Shown here: one piece after another, positions 41,349 to 51,500 of the stretch | Layout: the number at the start of each line of letters is the position of its first letter | Numbering within the stretch: position 1 is the first letter of the stretch | DNA from: Spongiactinospora sp. TRM90649 | GTDB taxonomy: Bacteria > Actinomycetota > Actinomycetes > Streptosporangiales > Streptosporangiaceae | Length of the DNA stretch: 64,000 bases | Assembly: GCF_029382225.1 (NCBI RefSeq) | Contig: NZ_JARLTC010000002.1 | Coordinates: 1 to 64,000, forward strand | Direction of reading: 5' to 3' | The notes under the pieces: model-generated | Told to the model about the DNA's origin: nothing | Database searches by the model: none | Seen by the model: only the letters and a program-made list of their open reading frames with translations | Program-made: the position numbers and the translations under genes

Positions 41349-42676
41349 AGGTCGAGTCTCCTTGCCAGATCGGATCGGAACACCCCGCCGGGGTCCACGC
41401 CGTCGCGGACCTCCCGCCATTCGGAAAGGCGAGGGTACATCGCGGACGTCATGTCCGCGCGCAACCTGGAGTCCTTGGCCAGGTAGACCCGCCCGCCCGC
41501 CTCGGCCACCCACTCGTCGAAGACGCGCAGCAGGCCGTCCAGCCCGGGACGGGCCGCCGGGATGTCCAGCGCCAGCGTCCACCCCGGCATCGGGAACGAC
41601 AGCGGGGCGGGCGTACCGGGGCCGAACCGCTTGAGCACCGTCAGGAAGGACACCACCCCGCGTGCGGACAGCCGCTCCACGATCCGGCGCAGCGTCTCCT
41701 CGCGCCCGTCGGGGACGACGAACTGGTACTGCACGAACCCGCGCGGGCCGTAGACGCGGTTCCAGCCCGCGACGGAGTCCAGCGGGTGGAAGAACGGCGC
41801 GATGCCCTGTACGACGCCATGTCGCAGGCGGGGCGCGCGGCGGTACCACGCCTCGTTGAAGGCCCGGACGGTGAGCGGGTTCAGCAGCCCGCCCGGAAGG
41901 TGCGCGGGGGCGGCCAGGCGGGTGCGGGGCGCGAAGGCCAGCGGGTCGCCCGGCGCGCCCTTCAGGTCGGTACGGCGGGCGTGGTCTCCCCGGGTGAGGA
42001 CCCCCCGCCCGGCGCGCCCGCCCCTGGCCAGCAGGTCGATCCAGGCGACCGTGTAGCGGTGGTGCCGGTCGGTGTCGGCCATGACGGCGAGCGTCTCGTC
42101 GAGGTCGGCGGTCCGCTGGACGTCCACGACCATCCGGGACGTCTCCACGGGCACGCACGCGAACTCCGCCTCGGCGATCACGCCGGTCAGGCCCATGCCC
42201 CCGACCGTCGCCCAGAACAGCGGATCGCCGGGTCGCAGCACGCGGGTCTCGCCGTCCGCCGTGATGAGGGTGATCGAGCGCAGATGCGCCCCGAAGGAGG
42301 AGTCCACGTGGTGGTTCTTGCCGTGCACGTCGGCGGCGACCGCGCCGCCGACGGTGACGAACCTGGTCCCGGGGGTGACGGGCGGGAACCAGCCGCGCGG
42401 CACCAGGCCGGTCATCAGGTCGTGCAGGGCGGCCCCGGCCGAGGCGGTGACCACACCGGTGACGGGGTCGAGCCGCCAGGCGGTGAGGGCGGTGCAGTCG
42501 ATCACCGCGCCCCCGGCGTTCTGCGCGGCGTCGCCGTAAGCGCGGCCGAGGCCGCGGGCGACCATGCCGCGCGGCGAGCCCCGCGCGACCAGCGCGGCCA
42601 GGGCCTCGGCGGTGCGGGGCCGGTGGACGTGGGCGGGTGTGGGGGCGGTACGGCCCCAGCCGGTCAGGAACGTCAC
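41345..42676 (-). CDS. dprE1: DprE1-like decaprenylphosphoryl-ribose 2'-oxidase
   Basis: 443 residues with an FAD-binding PCMH domain: G-L-G-R-A-Y-G-D-A-A-Q-N, G-G-A-V-A-A-D-V-H-G-K-N-H-H and G-G-M-G-L-T-G-V. The C-terminal substrate domain ends Y-L-A-K-D-S-R (Lys401, equivalent to mycobacterial Lys418), V-D-P and S-D-L-A-R-R-L. At P-G-W-T-L-A the mycobacterial Cys387 (benzothiazinone target) is Ala369. It oxidises decaprenylphosphoryl-ribose in the first epimerisation step. The GTG start overlaps the UbiA stop by 4 bp. Confidence 0.92.
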   Translation of the reverse strand: MTFLTGWGRTAPTPAHVHRPRTAEALAALVARGSPRGMVARGLGRAYGDAAQNAGGAVIDCTALTAWRLDPVTGVVTASAGAALHDLMTGLVPRGWFPPVTPGTRFVTVGGAVAADVHGKNHHVDSSFGAHLRSITLITADGETRVLRPGDPLFWATVGGMGLTGVIAEAEFACVPVETSRMVVDVQRTADLDETLAVMADTDRHHRYTVAWIDLLARGGRAGRGVLTRGDHARRTDLKGAPGDPLAFAPRTRLAAPAHLPGGLLNPLTVRAFNEAWYRRAPRLRHGVVQGIAPFFHPLDSVAGWNRVYGPRGFVQYQFVVPDGREETLRRIVERLSARGVVSFLTVLKRFGPGTPAPLSFPMPGWTLALDIPAARPGLDGLLRVFDEWVAEAGGRVYLAKDSRLRADMTSAMYPRLSEWREVRDGVDPGGVFRSDLARRLDL

Positions 42677-43578
42677 GTGAGATGAATCCCGAGCACGAGG
42701 AGGACGAGCTGGACGGCGATGAAGACCTGCAGCGGACGGTCGCGGAGCGCCAGTTCCTCCGGCTCCTCGCCGATCCCCCGGTCCACCAGGAGATTATGCC
42801 GCAGGACGATCAGCAGGAACGGCACGATGCTGAGCGCGTGGAAGGGGCCGGGATGCTCGTTGAGCGCCCACAGGCAGTAGGTCACGATCATCGCGCCGGA
42901 GCACATGGTGCGGACCTGTGCCAGGTAGCCGGGGGTGTAGGCGGCGAGGGTGGCGCGTGCCCCTGTGGACGGCCGGGCGCGCAGTTCGGTCTCCCGCTTG
43001 CCCGCGACGAGCTGGAGCGAGCCGAGCGAGATCACCACGAGGAACCATCCGGTCACCGGTACGTCGACGGCGACGGCACCGGCGAAGGCCCGAATGACGT
43101 GGCAGGCGGCGACCGCGACCAGGTCCACGACCGGCTGGTGCTTGAGCCACAGGGTGTAGGAGAAGGTGAGGGCCAGGTAGCCGGCCACCACGGCGGGCAG
43201 CCGCCAGTCGCCGGTCAGCGCGGCCACGGCGGGGGCGCTCGCGGCGAGCAGCACCCCGGCGACGCGGGCGCGCCGTACGGAGACCTGGCCGTTGGCGACG
43301 GGCCGGTGGCGCTTGCGGGGGTGCAGCCGGTCGGCGGCGGCGTCGGCCGCGTCGTTGAGCAGATAGGTGCCGGACGACGCCAGGCAGAACGCGACGAACG
43401 CGATCAGCGAGGCGACCGCGCCGCGCACGGTCAGCAGCTCCCCCGCCGCCAGCGGCGCGGCCAGCACCAGCGCGTTCTTGACCCACTGGCGCGGACGGCA
43501 GGCGCGCAGCAGCGCGAACGCAGGCGAGCCGCGCCGCCCGGCGTCCTTCCGCCGCGCGAGCGCGGGCCCGGCGCTCAT
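42673..43578 (-). CDS. ubiA: UbiA-type decaprenyl-phosphate phosphoribosyltransferase
   Basis: 301 residues from ATG 43578, with about eight to nine membrane helices. The first polyprenyl/Mg motif N-D-A-A-D-A-A-A-D is at 75-83, followed by R-L-H-P-R-K-R-H-R-P, which is characteristic of the phosphoribosyl-transferring branch (Rv3806c type). G-K-R-E-T-E-L lies in the second motif region. It attaches phosphoribose from PRPP to polyprenyl phosphate. The start overlaps the upstream GT-C-like gene in an ATGA, and the stop overlaps dprE1. Confidence 0.92.
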   Translation of the reverse strand: MSAGPALARRKDAGRRGSPAFALLRACRPRQWVKNALVLAAPLAAGELLTVRGAVASLIAFVAFCLASSGTYLLNDAADAAADRLHPRKRHRPVANGQVSVRRARVAGVLLAASAPAVAALTGDWRLPAVVAGYLALTFSYTLWLKHQPVVDLVAVAACHVIRAFAGAVAVDVPVTGWFLVVISLGSLQLVAGKRETELRARPSTGARATLAAYTPGYLAQVRTMCSGAMIVTYCLWALNEHPGPFHALSIVPFLLIVLRHNLLVDRGIGEEPEELALRDRPLQVFIAVQLVLLVLGIHLT

Positions 43579-45401
43579 CTGGCGACCATCCGGCCCAGCG
43601 CCGCCGCGCCGACGCACACCTTCGTCCCCGGGGAAAGGATCTCCACGCGGACGGACCGGCCACGGCCGTCCATCGGCACGTAGACCGCGCCGCCGCCGCG
43701 TTCGAAGACGATCTCGGTCTCCTGCCGCCCGGCCCGTACGTAGGCGGCGGTGGGGACGTCGGCGCGGTAGTTCAACCGCAACACCTGGAAGCCGTCACGG
43801 ACGGCCATCGGCACGTCGATCACTCCGCCATCCTGGCGGAAACAGCCCCCCGCCGTCTGCGGCCAGGCGATCGCGCCCGCGACGTCGGCGAGGACGAGCC
43901 CGCGCGCCCGCTCGTTCAGGATCATCGGGGCGGCGCTCGGCCTGGGGTTCCGCATCAGCCCGGCCAGTCCCGGGGGCGCGAGCGGGCTGAGCGTGCGGGA
44001 GCTGAGGTCGTCGTCGATCAGGCCGAAGACCAGCACGTCCTGCGGGAGCCGCTGCGGGTAGACGTCCGTGCCCGGCGGGGCGGCGGCGAGCGTACGGCGT
44101 GCGGCGGCGAGGTAGTCGCGCACCTCGACGCGTTCGGCCGCGAGTCCGTCCGCGTAGCGGCCCGCCGAGACGACGGAGAACCCGGCGAGCAGCACCACGG
44201 CCACGACGGCCGCCACGTGGGCCACGAACGGCGGGGCGGCCCGGCGGTAGGGTCTGCTCTCCCCCAGCAGCGGCAGCGTGGCGAGCGCGAGGCACAGCGC
44301 CAGGACGGGCGCGGCGTCGGCGAGGTAGCGGCCCTCCCTGGCCAGGGAGATGAACTCGCCCCGGCCCAGGATCACCGGGAGGACGTCCACCAGCGGCAGG
44401 TAGAGGAGCAGGGTCAGCCAGGCCCGCCACGCTCCCCTGCGCAGGTAGAGCGTGGCGGCGACGATGACGGCGATGGCCGTCCAGGCCGGCACGATGACGG
44501 CGGTCGTGGGCGCGGCCATGACGGAGAACCAGGTGCCCGGCCCGCCGACGGCGAGCGCGGGGAAGGTGACCCCGAGGAGTTGCGCGGCGAACGCGGCGAT
44601 CTGTCCAGGGGCGGGCACCGAGGCGGTCTGGGTGAGGTCGCCGAGCTGGGGCAGCAGCAGCGCCGAGTAGGCCGCAGCGAGCCCCAGGTAGGCGGCGAAG
44701 GCGGGCGCGACGCGGCGCAGGGCCTCACGGACCCCGCCACCGCTCAGTCCGAAGCGGGGTCCGGCGTAGAGGACGGTCACCGCCAGCAGCACCAGCGGGA
44801 TCGCCACGGCGGCCTTCACGTGGAACGAGCCGAGGCCGAGCAAGAACCACGCGGCGGTCTTCACGGCATCGGCGGGCCGTCGTTCCCGCAGGTACATGAC
44901 GTGCGAGGCGACCGCCATGGCGATCGCGGCCTGGAACGGCACCGCCTGCACCCCGGCCGCCCACCAGTGGAACGCGGGCAAGGTGAGCGGGGCGCACAGA
45001 TAGACCGCCAGCGGCGCCAGGACGCCGACGCGGGCGCCGAACAGCACGACCAGCATCCGCAGCACCGCCAGGGACGCTCCGGCCTGGAGGAGCAGCAGGG
45101 AGCCCGCCGCGAGCGTCCAGTTGTAGGCGTCGAGCGCGGTGACGGCCCAGACCACGGCGAGTCCGACGGGCATCACGTGCACGGCGTGGACGGTCGTCAG
45201 GTAGTCGAGCGTGAGCCCGGAGGCGGCGGCCCGCCCGGTGAGGGTCAGGTCGTCCCCGAAGAAGTACGCGTCGCCGAGCAGCATGCCCCGCCAGGCGAGC
45301 TGCCCGACGATCATGATCAGCGCGGCCGCGAGCACCCACCGCCCCCGCGCCGCACCCCGGGCGGGGGGCGCGTTCGTGGGGGCGGGGTGTGAAGGGGGCA
45401 T
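43575..45401 (-). CDS. GT-C-like polytopic membrane glycosyltransferase candidate
   Basis: 608 residues with about eleven membrane helices and a soluble C-terminal domain of about 150 residues. Two Asp in F-F-G-D-D-L-T-L (50-51) sit in the first external loop, where GT-C enzymes that use polyprenyl-phosphate sugars keep their catalytic acids. Sequence alone does not tell me the sugar or acceptor. Position directly upstream of UbiA-DprE1-DprE2 makes use of polyprenyl-phosphoryl-arabinose a reasonable inference. Confidence 0.75.
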   Translation of the reverse strand: MPPSHPAPTNAPPARGAARGRWVLAAALIMIVGQLAWRGMLLGDAYFFGDDLTLTGRAAASGLTLDYLTTVHAVHVMPVGLAVVWAVTALDAYNWTLAAGSLLLLQAGASLAVLRMLVVLFGARVGVLAPLAVYLCAPLTLPAFHWWAAGVQAVPFQAAIAMAVASHVMYLRERRPADAVKTAAWFLLGLGSFHVKAAVAIPLVLLAVTVLYAGPRFGLSGGGVREALRRVAPAFAAYLGLAAAYSALLLPQLGDLTQTASVPAPGQIAAFAAQLLGVTFPALAVGGPGTWFSVMAAPTTAVIVPAWTAIAVIVAATLYLRRGAWRAWLTLLLYLPLVDVLPVILGRGEFISLAREGRYLADAAPVLALCLALATLPLLGESRPYRRAAPPFVAHVAAVVAVVLLAGFSVVSAGRYADGLAAERVEVRDYLAAARRTLAAAPPGTDVYPQRLPQDVLVFGLIDDDLSSRTLSPLAPPGLAGLMRNPRPSAAPMILNERARGLVLADVAGAIAWPQTAGGCFRQDGGVIDVPMAVRDGFQVLRLNYRADVPTAAYVRAGRQETEIVFERGGGAVYVPMDGRGRSVRVEILSPGTKVCVGAAALGRMVAR

Positions 45402-45414
45402 CCGGTGGCGGGCC

Positions 45415-46350
45415 TCAGTGGGCTCGGCGTCTCCGCCGGAGCGCGACGACCAGGCCGGTGACGAAGACCGCCGCCCCGGCCGCCGTCAGCGACAGGGGGA
45501 CGTTGGTCCGCAGGGTGGCGATCCGGCCGCGCGCGGCGCGGGCGTTGTCCGCCAGGGCCCGCACGGTCTCGCCGGTCATCTTGGCGTCGACGCTGAAGGC
45601 GACCGAGCGGTCCACGCCGTCGCGGGTCCGCAGCACGTCGTGGCGCTGCTGCTCCTGCTTGACCTGCGAGCCGCTGACCGGCTCGATCCAGTAGGTGTTC
45701 GTCCCCTCGTAGTACCGGTCGACGTCCACCTCCTCGTCTGTGTCGCCGTTGTCGCCCGGGAGGTCGAGCAGGCCGGCGGGCATGCTGAGCGAGCGGATCT
45801 TCGTGGCGGGCACCCGCTGCTCGAAGCGGTAGACCGTCAGGCCGTCCACGACGTCCTCGCCGGCGAACTCGGCGTCGAACGCCTTGCGGGCGGTCGCGTT
45901 GAACACCGGGTAGGTCTTCTTCTCGACGTCGAAGGGGAATTTGTAGACCTGACCGGAGATCTCGACAGGTTCCCTGTCCACACTGGTCCCGCAGCAGTTG
46001 ACGCCGATTCCGGAATATTTGTCGAACGCGCTGCGCCGCTGGATGTAACTGATTCCAGCGGTCTCGTTGGTGACGTCGTCAACGGACATGAACTCGTCCC
46101 ATACGACCCGGTCGCCGGCCGCGTTGCCGACGTCTCCCCGGGTGGTGATGGTGATCTTCAGGTCGCCCTTCACGACGCCTTCCTCCGGCACGCTGAAATA
46201 TTGCCCGCCGGGCGCTTCCAGCCTGGTCACGAGGTAGTAGTCGGCGGGCGCGGCGATCAGCCGGGGCGCCGCCCAGAAGCGGATGAGCGGTGCGAGCACC
46301 AGGAGGAATGCCCCCATGCCGATCAGCACCAAGCCGATGACGCGACGCAT
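45415..46350 (-). CDS. DUF3068 (PorA-like family) protein, copy 1
   Basis: 311 residues from ATG 46350 with GGGAGGGG upstream. There is an N-terminal helix, a large exported beta-rich domain with a C-C-G motif (G-V-N-C-C-G) and a C-terminal helix with a basic R-R-R-R-R tail. This is the DUF3068 layout. The role is unknown, although the family is associated with actinobacterial envelopes. It is first in the run toward GT-C-UbiA-DprE1-DprE2 and divergent from the acyltransferase gene. A paralogue lies at 47621-48595. Confidence 0.85.
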   Translation of the reverse strand: MRRVIGLVLIGMGAFLLVLAPLIRFWAAPRLIAAPADYYLVTRLEAPGGQYFSVPEEGVVKGDLKITITTRGDVGNAAGDRVVWDEFMSVDDVTNETAGISYIQRRSAFDKYSGIGVNCCGTSVDREPVEISGQVYKFPFDVEKKTYPVFNATARKAFDAEFAGEDVVDGLTVYRFEQRVPATKIRSLSMPAGLLDLPGDNGDTDEEVDVDRYYEGTNTYWIEPVSGSQVKQEQQRHDVLRTRDGVDRSVAFSVDAKMTGETVRALADNARAARGRIATLRTNVPLSLTAAGAAVFVTGLVVALRRRRRAH

Positions 46351-46461
46351 GGCCCCTCCCGGAGCGGTCGGCCGCTCCACCCACTCAACTGCCCTATAAC
46401 AGGTTTCACTTCGCGGTATGTTAGTGCCGCTCCTGACGCACGTCACCAGGGATGCGGAAAA

Positions 46462-47724
46462 GTGACCGAACGTAACTCGGCGGCGATCTCCGGAACCGCC
46501 GCCGCCGTTCCCCGGGAAGGGGCGGCGGATCTCCCCGCCGTGGACGGCCACCTCGGCGCGCTGGACGGCGTGCGCGCGGTCGCCGCGCTGGTGGTGCTCG
46601 TCTACCACGTGGCCGCGCAGACCGGCGCGGCCTTCCAGCCGGGTTTCCTGGGCGCGCTGATGTCCAGGGGCGACCTCGGCGTACCGGTCTTCTTCCTGCT
46701 GTCCGGACTGCTGCTCTACCGTCCGTGGGCCAGGGCCGCCATGTACGGCACGGTCGGCCCGGCGGCGCGCGCCTACCTGTGGCGGCGGGCGCTGCGGATC
46801 CTGCCCGCCTACTGGCTCGTCGTCGTGGTCGCGATGCTGTGGTGGGGAAGGGCGCGCGAGCCGCTCGACTGGGCGCCGCTCCTGCTGCTGGCGCAGAACT
46901 ACGTCCCCGACCCGTGGTGGCAGGGCCTCGGCCCGCCTGGGCTCGGGCAGATGTGGAGCCTGTCGGTGGAGGTCGGGTTCTACCTGGTCCTCCCCCTCAT
47001 CGCGGTCGGCCTCCGCGCGTTCGCGATCAAGGGGAGCGGTGACCCTCGGGCGCGTGCCCGGCGGCTGCTGATGGGGATCGGCGCGCTCGCCTCGATATCG
47101 CTGCTCTGGACGATCCCGATGCACGCCGGAGACGCTCGCCCGGAGCTCGGGCTCTGGCTCCCCCGCCCGATCATCTACTTCTGCGCGGGGATGGCGCTCG
47201 CGGTGATCACCCTGTGGGCGCGGGCCGAGCCCGACCCGGCCGCCGGGGTCCGCCGTCTGATCGCCGCCGTCGCCCAGTCGTGGGTGACCTGCTGGGTGAT
47301 CGCCGCGATGGTGCTCGCCGTGGCGGCCACCCCGATCACCGGCGGACGGTTCTTCGAGCTGCAGGACGCCTGGACCGACGTCTTCGAGACGGTCCTTTAC
47401 ACCGCCTTCGTCGTGGCGCTGCTGTCGCCGGTGGCGTTCCTCCCGGCGCGGCCGTCCGCGCTGGGGGCGCTGCTGGGCAACGGGGTGATGCGCTACCTGG
47501 GGCGGATCTCCTACGGGATCTTCCTGTGGCAGTTCGTGGTGATCCTCGGCTACTACCGACTGACCGGGCAGCCGGACTTCACCGGCGACCTGATCACCGG
47601 CCTGGTGGTGTGCGCGGTGGTCACGATCGTGCTGGCGGATCTGTCGTATCGGCTGGTGGAGGCTCCGGTGCTGCGGCTGGGCGGGCGGCGCGGAGGGAGC
47701 GCCGGGAGTACCAGAGCAGGCTGA
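46462..47724 (+). CDS. Acyltransferase 3 family membrane protein
   Basis: About 420 residues from a GTG at 46462. Roughly ten membrane helices carry the family's N-terminal pattern L-D-G-V-R-A-V-A-A-L-V-V-L-V-Y-H-V with catalytic His49, then G-V-P-V-F-F-L-L-S-G-L-L-L-Y-R-P-W and W-S-L-S-V-E-V-G-F-Y-L. It transfers acyl groups to extracytoplasmic glycans or lipids. It is transcribed against its neighbours, and its last ~100 bp overlap the convergent DUF3068 gene. Confidence 0.92.
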   Translation: MTERNSAAISGTAAAVPREGAADLPAVDGHLGALDGVRAVAALVVLVYHVAAQTGAAFQPGFLGALMSRGDLGVPVFFLLSGLLLYRPWARAAMYGTVGPAARAYLWRRALRILPAYWLVVVVAMLWWGRAREPLDWAPLLLLAQNYVPDPWWQGLGPPGLGQMWSLSVEVGFYLVLPLIAVGLRAFAIKGSGDPRARARRLLMGIGALASISLLWTIPMHAGDARPELGLWLPRPIIYFCAGMALAVITLWARAEPDPAAGVRRLIAAVAQSWVTCWVIAAMVLAVAATPITGGRFFELQDAWTDVFETVLYTAFVVALLSPVAFLPARPSALGALLGNGVMRYLGRISYGIFLWQFVVILGYYRLTGQPDFTGDLITGLVVCAVVTIVLADLSYRLVEAPVLRLGGRRGGSAGSTRAG

Positions 47725-48595
47725 GCCCGGCGAGCAGGAACGTGCCCGGCAGGACGAGCTTCACGGCGGTCGCCCGGAAACGGAACGCGCGGGCCTGGTC
47801 CGCGGCCTGCCGTTCGCTCTCCTCGGTCGTGCGCAGCTCGGCCCGGAAGGCGACGGCCTCGCCGCGCCGGTCGGCGGTGCGCAGCGTGCGGGTGACCTCC
47901 TCGCGGACGGCGACGACCATGCCGCTGACCGGGTCCACCCAGTGGGTGCGGCGGCCGTCCAGGAAGGCCGCGGTGGGGTGCTCGGCGTCCGCCTTGCCGC
48001 CGAGGCCCAGCAGCCGTGCGGGCAGCGGCGGCGCGGGCTGCGGGATCGCCTCGTTCACGAACCGCTGCGTGTAGCGGTAAGTGAGCGTGCCGCGCACCCG
48101 TTCGACGCCGTCGAACCACGCCGTGACGGGCCGCCGGACGACCGGGTCGAACACCCGGTACGGCACCGGCCGCGCCCCCACCGGCCAGCGGAACGCCAGG
48201 CCCCGCCAGGCGGTCTGGTCGTCCTCGTCCAGGTAGGAGCCGCAGCAGTCGACGATCCCGCCGCCCCGGCGGTCGAAGGCGACCCGGCGCTCGTGGTAGT
48301 CGATGCGCGGGCCGTCGACGGCGGTGAGGGAGAGGAACTCCGTCCACACGGCGGTGTCACGGGTGGCGGCCCCGGTGTCGCCGTACCGGGCCACGGTCAT
48401 CTCCACCGGGACGCCCCGGCGCTGGGCGAGCCGGGCCGTGTCCAGGTAGGAGGCGTCGCCGTCGGTCAGCCTGATCACCTGCGACTGGACGGCCGGCAGC
48501 GCGAACGCGGCGGGCGCCACCACGCCGCGCAGCAGCGCCGCCAGGGTGATCAGGAACGCCCCGGCGGCGAGCGTGGCGAGCCCCCGGCCGCTCAC
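47621..48595 (-). CDS. DUF3068 (PorA-like family) protein, copy 2
   Basis: 324 residues from a GTG at 48595 that overlaps the AftD-like stop by 4 bp. Layout is as in copy 1: N-terminal helix, exported domain with I-V-D-C-C-G-S-Y, C-terminal helix (L-V-L-P-G-T-F-L-L-A-G-L-S-L-L-W-Y) and a Pro/Ala-rich tail. The two copies are diverged. Its 3' end overlaps the convergent acyltransferase gene by 104 bp, mainly within both proteins' tails. Confidence 0.85.
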   Translation of the reverse strand: MSGRGLATLAAGAFLITLAALLRGVVAPAAFALPAVQSQVIRLTDGDASYLDTARLAQRRGVPVEMTVARYGDTGAATRDTAVWTEFLSLTAVDGPRIDYHERRVAFDRRGGGIVDCCGSYLDEDDQTAWRGLAFRWPVGARPVPYRVFDPVVRRPVTAWFDGVERVRGTLTYRYTQRFVNEAIPQPAPPLPARLLGLGGKADAEHPTAAFLDGRRTHWVDPVSGMVVAVREEVTRTLRTADRRGEAVAFRAELRTTEESERQAADQARAFRFRATAVKLVLPGTFLLAGLSLLWYSRRSLRAARPAAAPEPPPADTTDPPARS

Positions 48596-51500
48596 GATGC
48601 TCCGCCGCGCGGCCGAGAGCGCTCAGGAAGCCCGATGGCGGCCGTGAGGAGCCCGAGTGCCACCAGGCACGCGGCGTCGGCCACACGCGGCCCCAGGGCG
48701 CCCAGGGCGCCGCCGTAGGCCGTCGCCGGTCCCGCGAGGCCGACCGCTCCGGCCACCGCCCACGGCGACGCGATCACGGCCGCGATCCGGCCGGTGGGGT
48801 CTGAAGGAGAGGTTCGCGTCCGGCACCACAGGGCGAGCACGCACGTGCCCAGCGCGACGGCCGCGCCGCCCCAGCCCGCCGCCCAGTACCCGAGCAGCGG
48901 CGCGAGCGGCCAGAGCCAGGTGGCGCGCAGCGGGGCGGGCGGGGTGCGGTGCAGGCCGGCGCCGTCCCGGCGGCGCACGACGGCCGAGCCGAGCACGAGC
49001 AGCACCAGCAGTCCCCCGGCTACGAGGAAGGCGTGGTAGAGCCGGTCGGGGGCGTAGACGATGGTGATCTCGCCGTCGGTGGGCGGCAGACGCCACGCCT
49101 GACGCCAGCCGTCCAGGCGGACGGGGGTCAGCGCGCGGCCGTCGGCCCTTGCCTCCCAGCCCCGGTTGAAGTTCTCGTTGACCACCAGGTACGACGGCCG
49201 GTCGGTGGAGACCGCGAGCCGCCGCTCCCCCGCGCCCCACGACCGCACCTCGGCGGGCTTCATCGGCGAGCCGGACGAAACGGGCGCGGCGGACGCGGTG
49301 CCGACCACCGCCGAGTCCACCCTGAACGCCTGGACGGGTGCCGCCCGTACACGGATCCGGTCCGTCTCCGGCTGCACCTCGCCACAGGAGCGGTAGCCGA
49401 GGGGGCGGCCTTCGAGCAGGTCGCGGATGGTGCCGGAGACGATCTCGGTCCGCACGCGCCCGCCGTCCACGGTCAGTTCGGGGCCCAGCCCGCACGGCAC
49501 CCGCAGCGGGGCCTCGTCGAAGCCGGGCAGCGGCGCGATCCCCGGCAGGGTCACGCCGACGACCTCCACGTTCCGCCTGCCGACGGGGCTGAAGACCAGC
49601 TTGACCCGGCTGGCCCTCAGCGGCGCGAAGTCGATCCAGCCGTCGGCGGAGGCCCACGCCTGCCGGGTGCCGCCGTCGGTCTCGATGGTCACGCGGACCG
49701 GGGGCGCGCCCAGCCGCAGGTCCGGGAAGTCGATCTTCAGGCGGGACAGCCGGACGGTCTTGCCCAGCTCGGCGGTGAGAGTCGGTGTGAGGTCCTTGTC
49801 CGAGGCGTACCAGACCGTGCGGGGGTCGCCGTCGAAGGCCGCCCACGCCCCGCTGATCGGCACGTCGGCCAGCGTGGAGGACGCGCCGACCTTGGGGCGG
49901 ACCCCGGGCAGCGCGAGCATCCGCTCGGCCAGGCGCTGGTCGACGAGCGTGGCCCGGCCGCTGATCACCTGCTTCGCGCCGGAGGTGACGGGCACGGACC
50001 GGTCGAACCCGCCGCCGTCGTCCCCGATCACCCGCAGTTCCTCCGCGCACGTCCACGCGTAGGAGCCGGGCGTGCACGCGGAGGCACCGTCGGTGCGGCT
50101 CGTCACGACCAAGGCGTCCCCGAAGGCGTCGGGCGCGTCGGGCACGACGAGCGTGCGGCCGGGCCGTACGCCCGGGACTTCCAGCTCCAGCAGCCCGACG
50201 CGCGTCGCCGGGGACGGGGCCACCGCCGCCACCGTCACGCGCAGCCGGGTGGTGACGCCCTCCCGCACGTTGAGTTTCTGCCAGGTGCCGTGCGCGTCCA
50301 CCCTGGTGCGGGCGGTGCCCGCGTCGGTCCGCACGATCACCTCGGTCACCCGCGCGGTGCCGTGGGAGTCGTCGAAGACCGCGCGCAGCGGCGCGACCTT
50401 CGTGGGGGCGTCGAACTCGACCTCCAGCCACTCCCCCTCCGGCGGTTCCCAGCCGGAGGAGCGCCAGCCGGTGCGCGTGTCGGCGTCCAGGGCCGCGAAC
50501 GGCGCGCGCCCGGGGTCGCGGACCGACGGCAGCGCCCCCAGCCCGGCCTCCGACGAGGAGGCCCGCACCCGTCTCACCCCGTCGAGCCGCGCCGTCGTCT
50601 TCGGCTCCGCCCACGCCGGGTCGATCAGGTCCTCGACCGGCCCCAGGCTCTCGAACGGCTCGCCGGCGGTCAGCGTCGGGCCCGCCGCCCGGCGCAGGTC
50701 GCTGATCGACAGGTCGCGGCGGCGCATGGTGTCGGTGACCACGACCTCCCCGGCGTCCCCTGGGTCCTCTCCTAGGAGCACAGGGCGGTCACCGGTCAGC
50801 ACGCCCTCCTCGGCCATGGTCAGGACCGCCTCGGGGCCACCCAGGACCCGCACGGCCCGCTCGTCCACGGTCCCCGCGACCGGGGCGGCGCCGGTGACCT
50901 CGTAGACCTCCAGGGCCGCGTACGGCTGGTCGAGCCAGCCGCCCGCCGTGGACGTCTCGGCGTACCCGACGGCGGGCCCGAACCCGCGGACCCGTTCCAG
51001 CCCCGGCGAGCGCGCCAGCGCCTCATGGACCCGCGACGGCCACGCCCCGCCCAGGGCGACCCGGTCGAGGTCGTTGCGCACCAGCACGTACCGCACGCCG
51101 ATCCGGCGGAGCACCGCCGTCAGCCCGGCCGAGCCGCGCCCGGTCGCGAACCGGTCGTCGATCGCGTCGATGAGCCGCGACGCGCCCGCCGACCCCCACG
51201 GCACGTTGGTGTTGACCGCCCACCGGGCCTGCCGCAGCAGGGGCTGCAGCGGCTCGTCGATCGGCCTGCCCCACAGGTACTCCCCGCGCCGCACGCCGGG
51301 GACGGCCAGCACCGTGCCCAGCCCCGCCCGCTCATCCAGCCATGAAGTGGCGTCGCGCCAGTACCCGGGCAGCTCGGAGAAGGCCCCGGCGGGGGCGATC
51401 CCGGCGGTGGCCACCGGGACCAGGCTCAGCCCGACGAGCCCGGCCCCGGCCACCGTCACCGGCAGGCGCGCGACGGGACGCAACCGTGCCACGTGGACGG

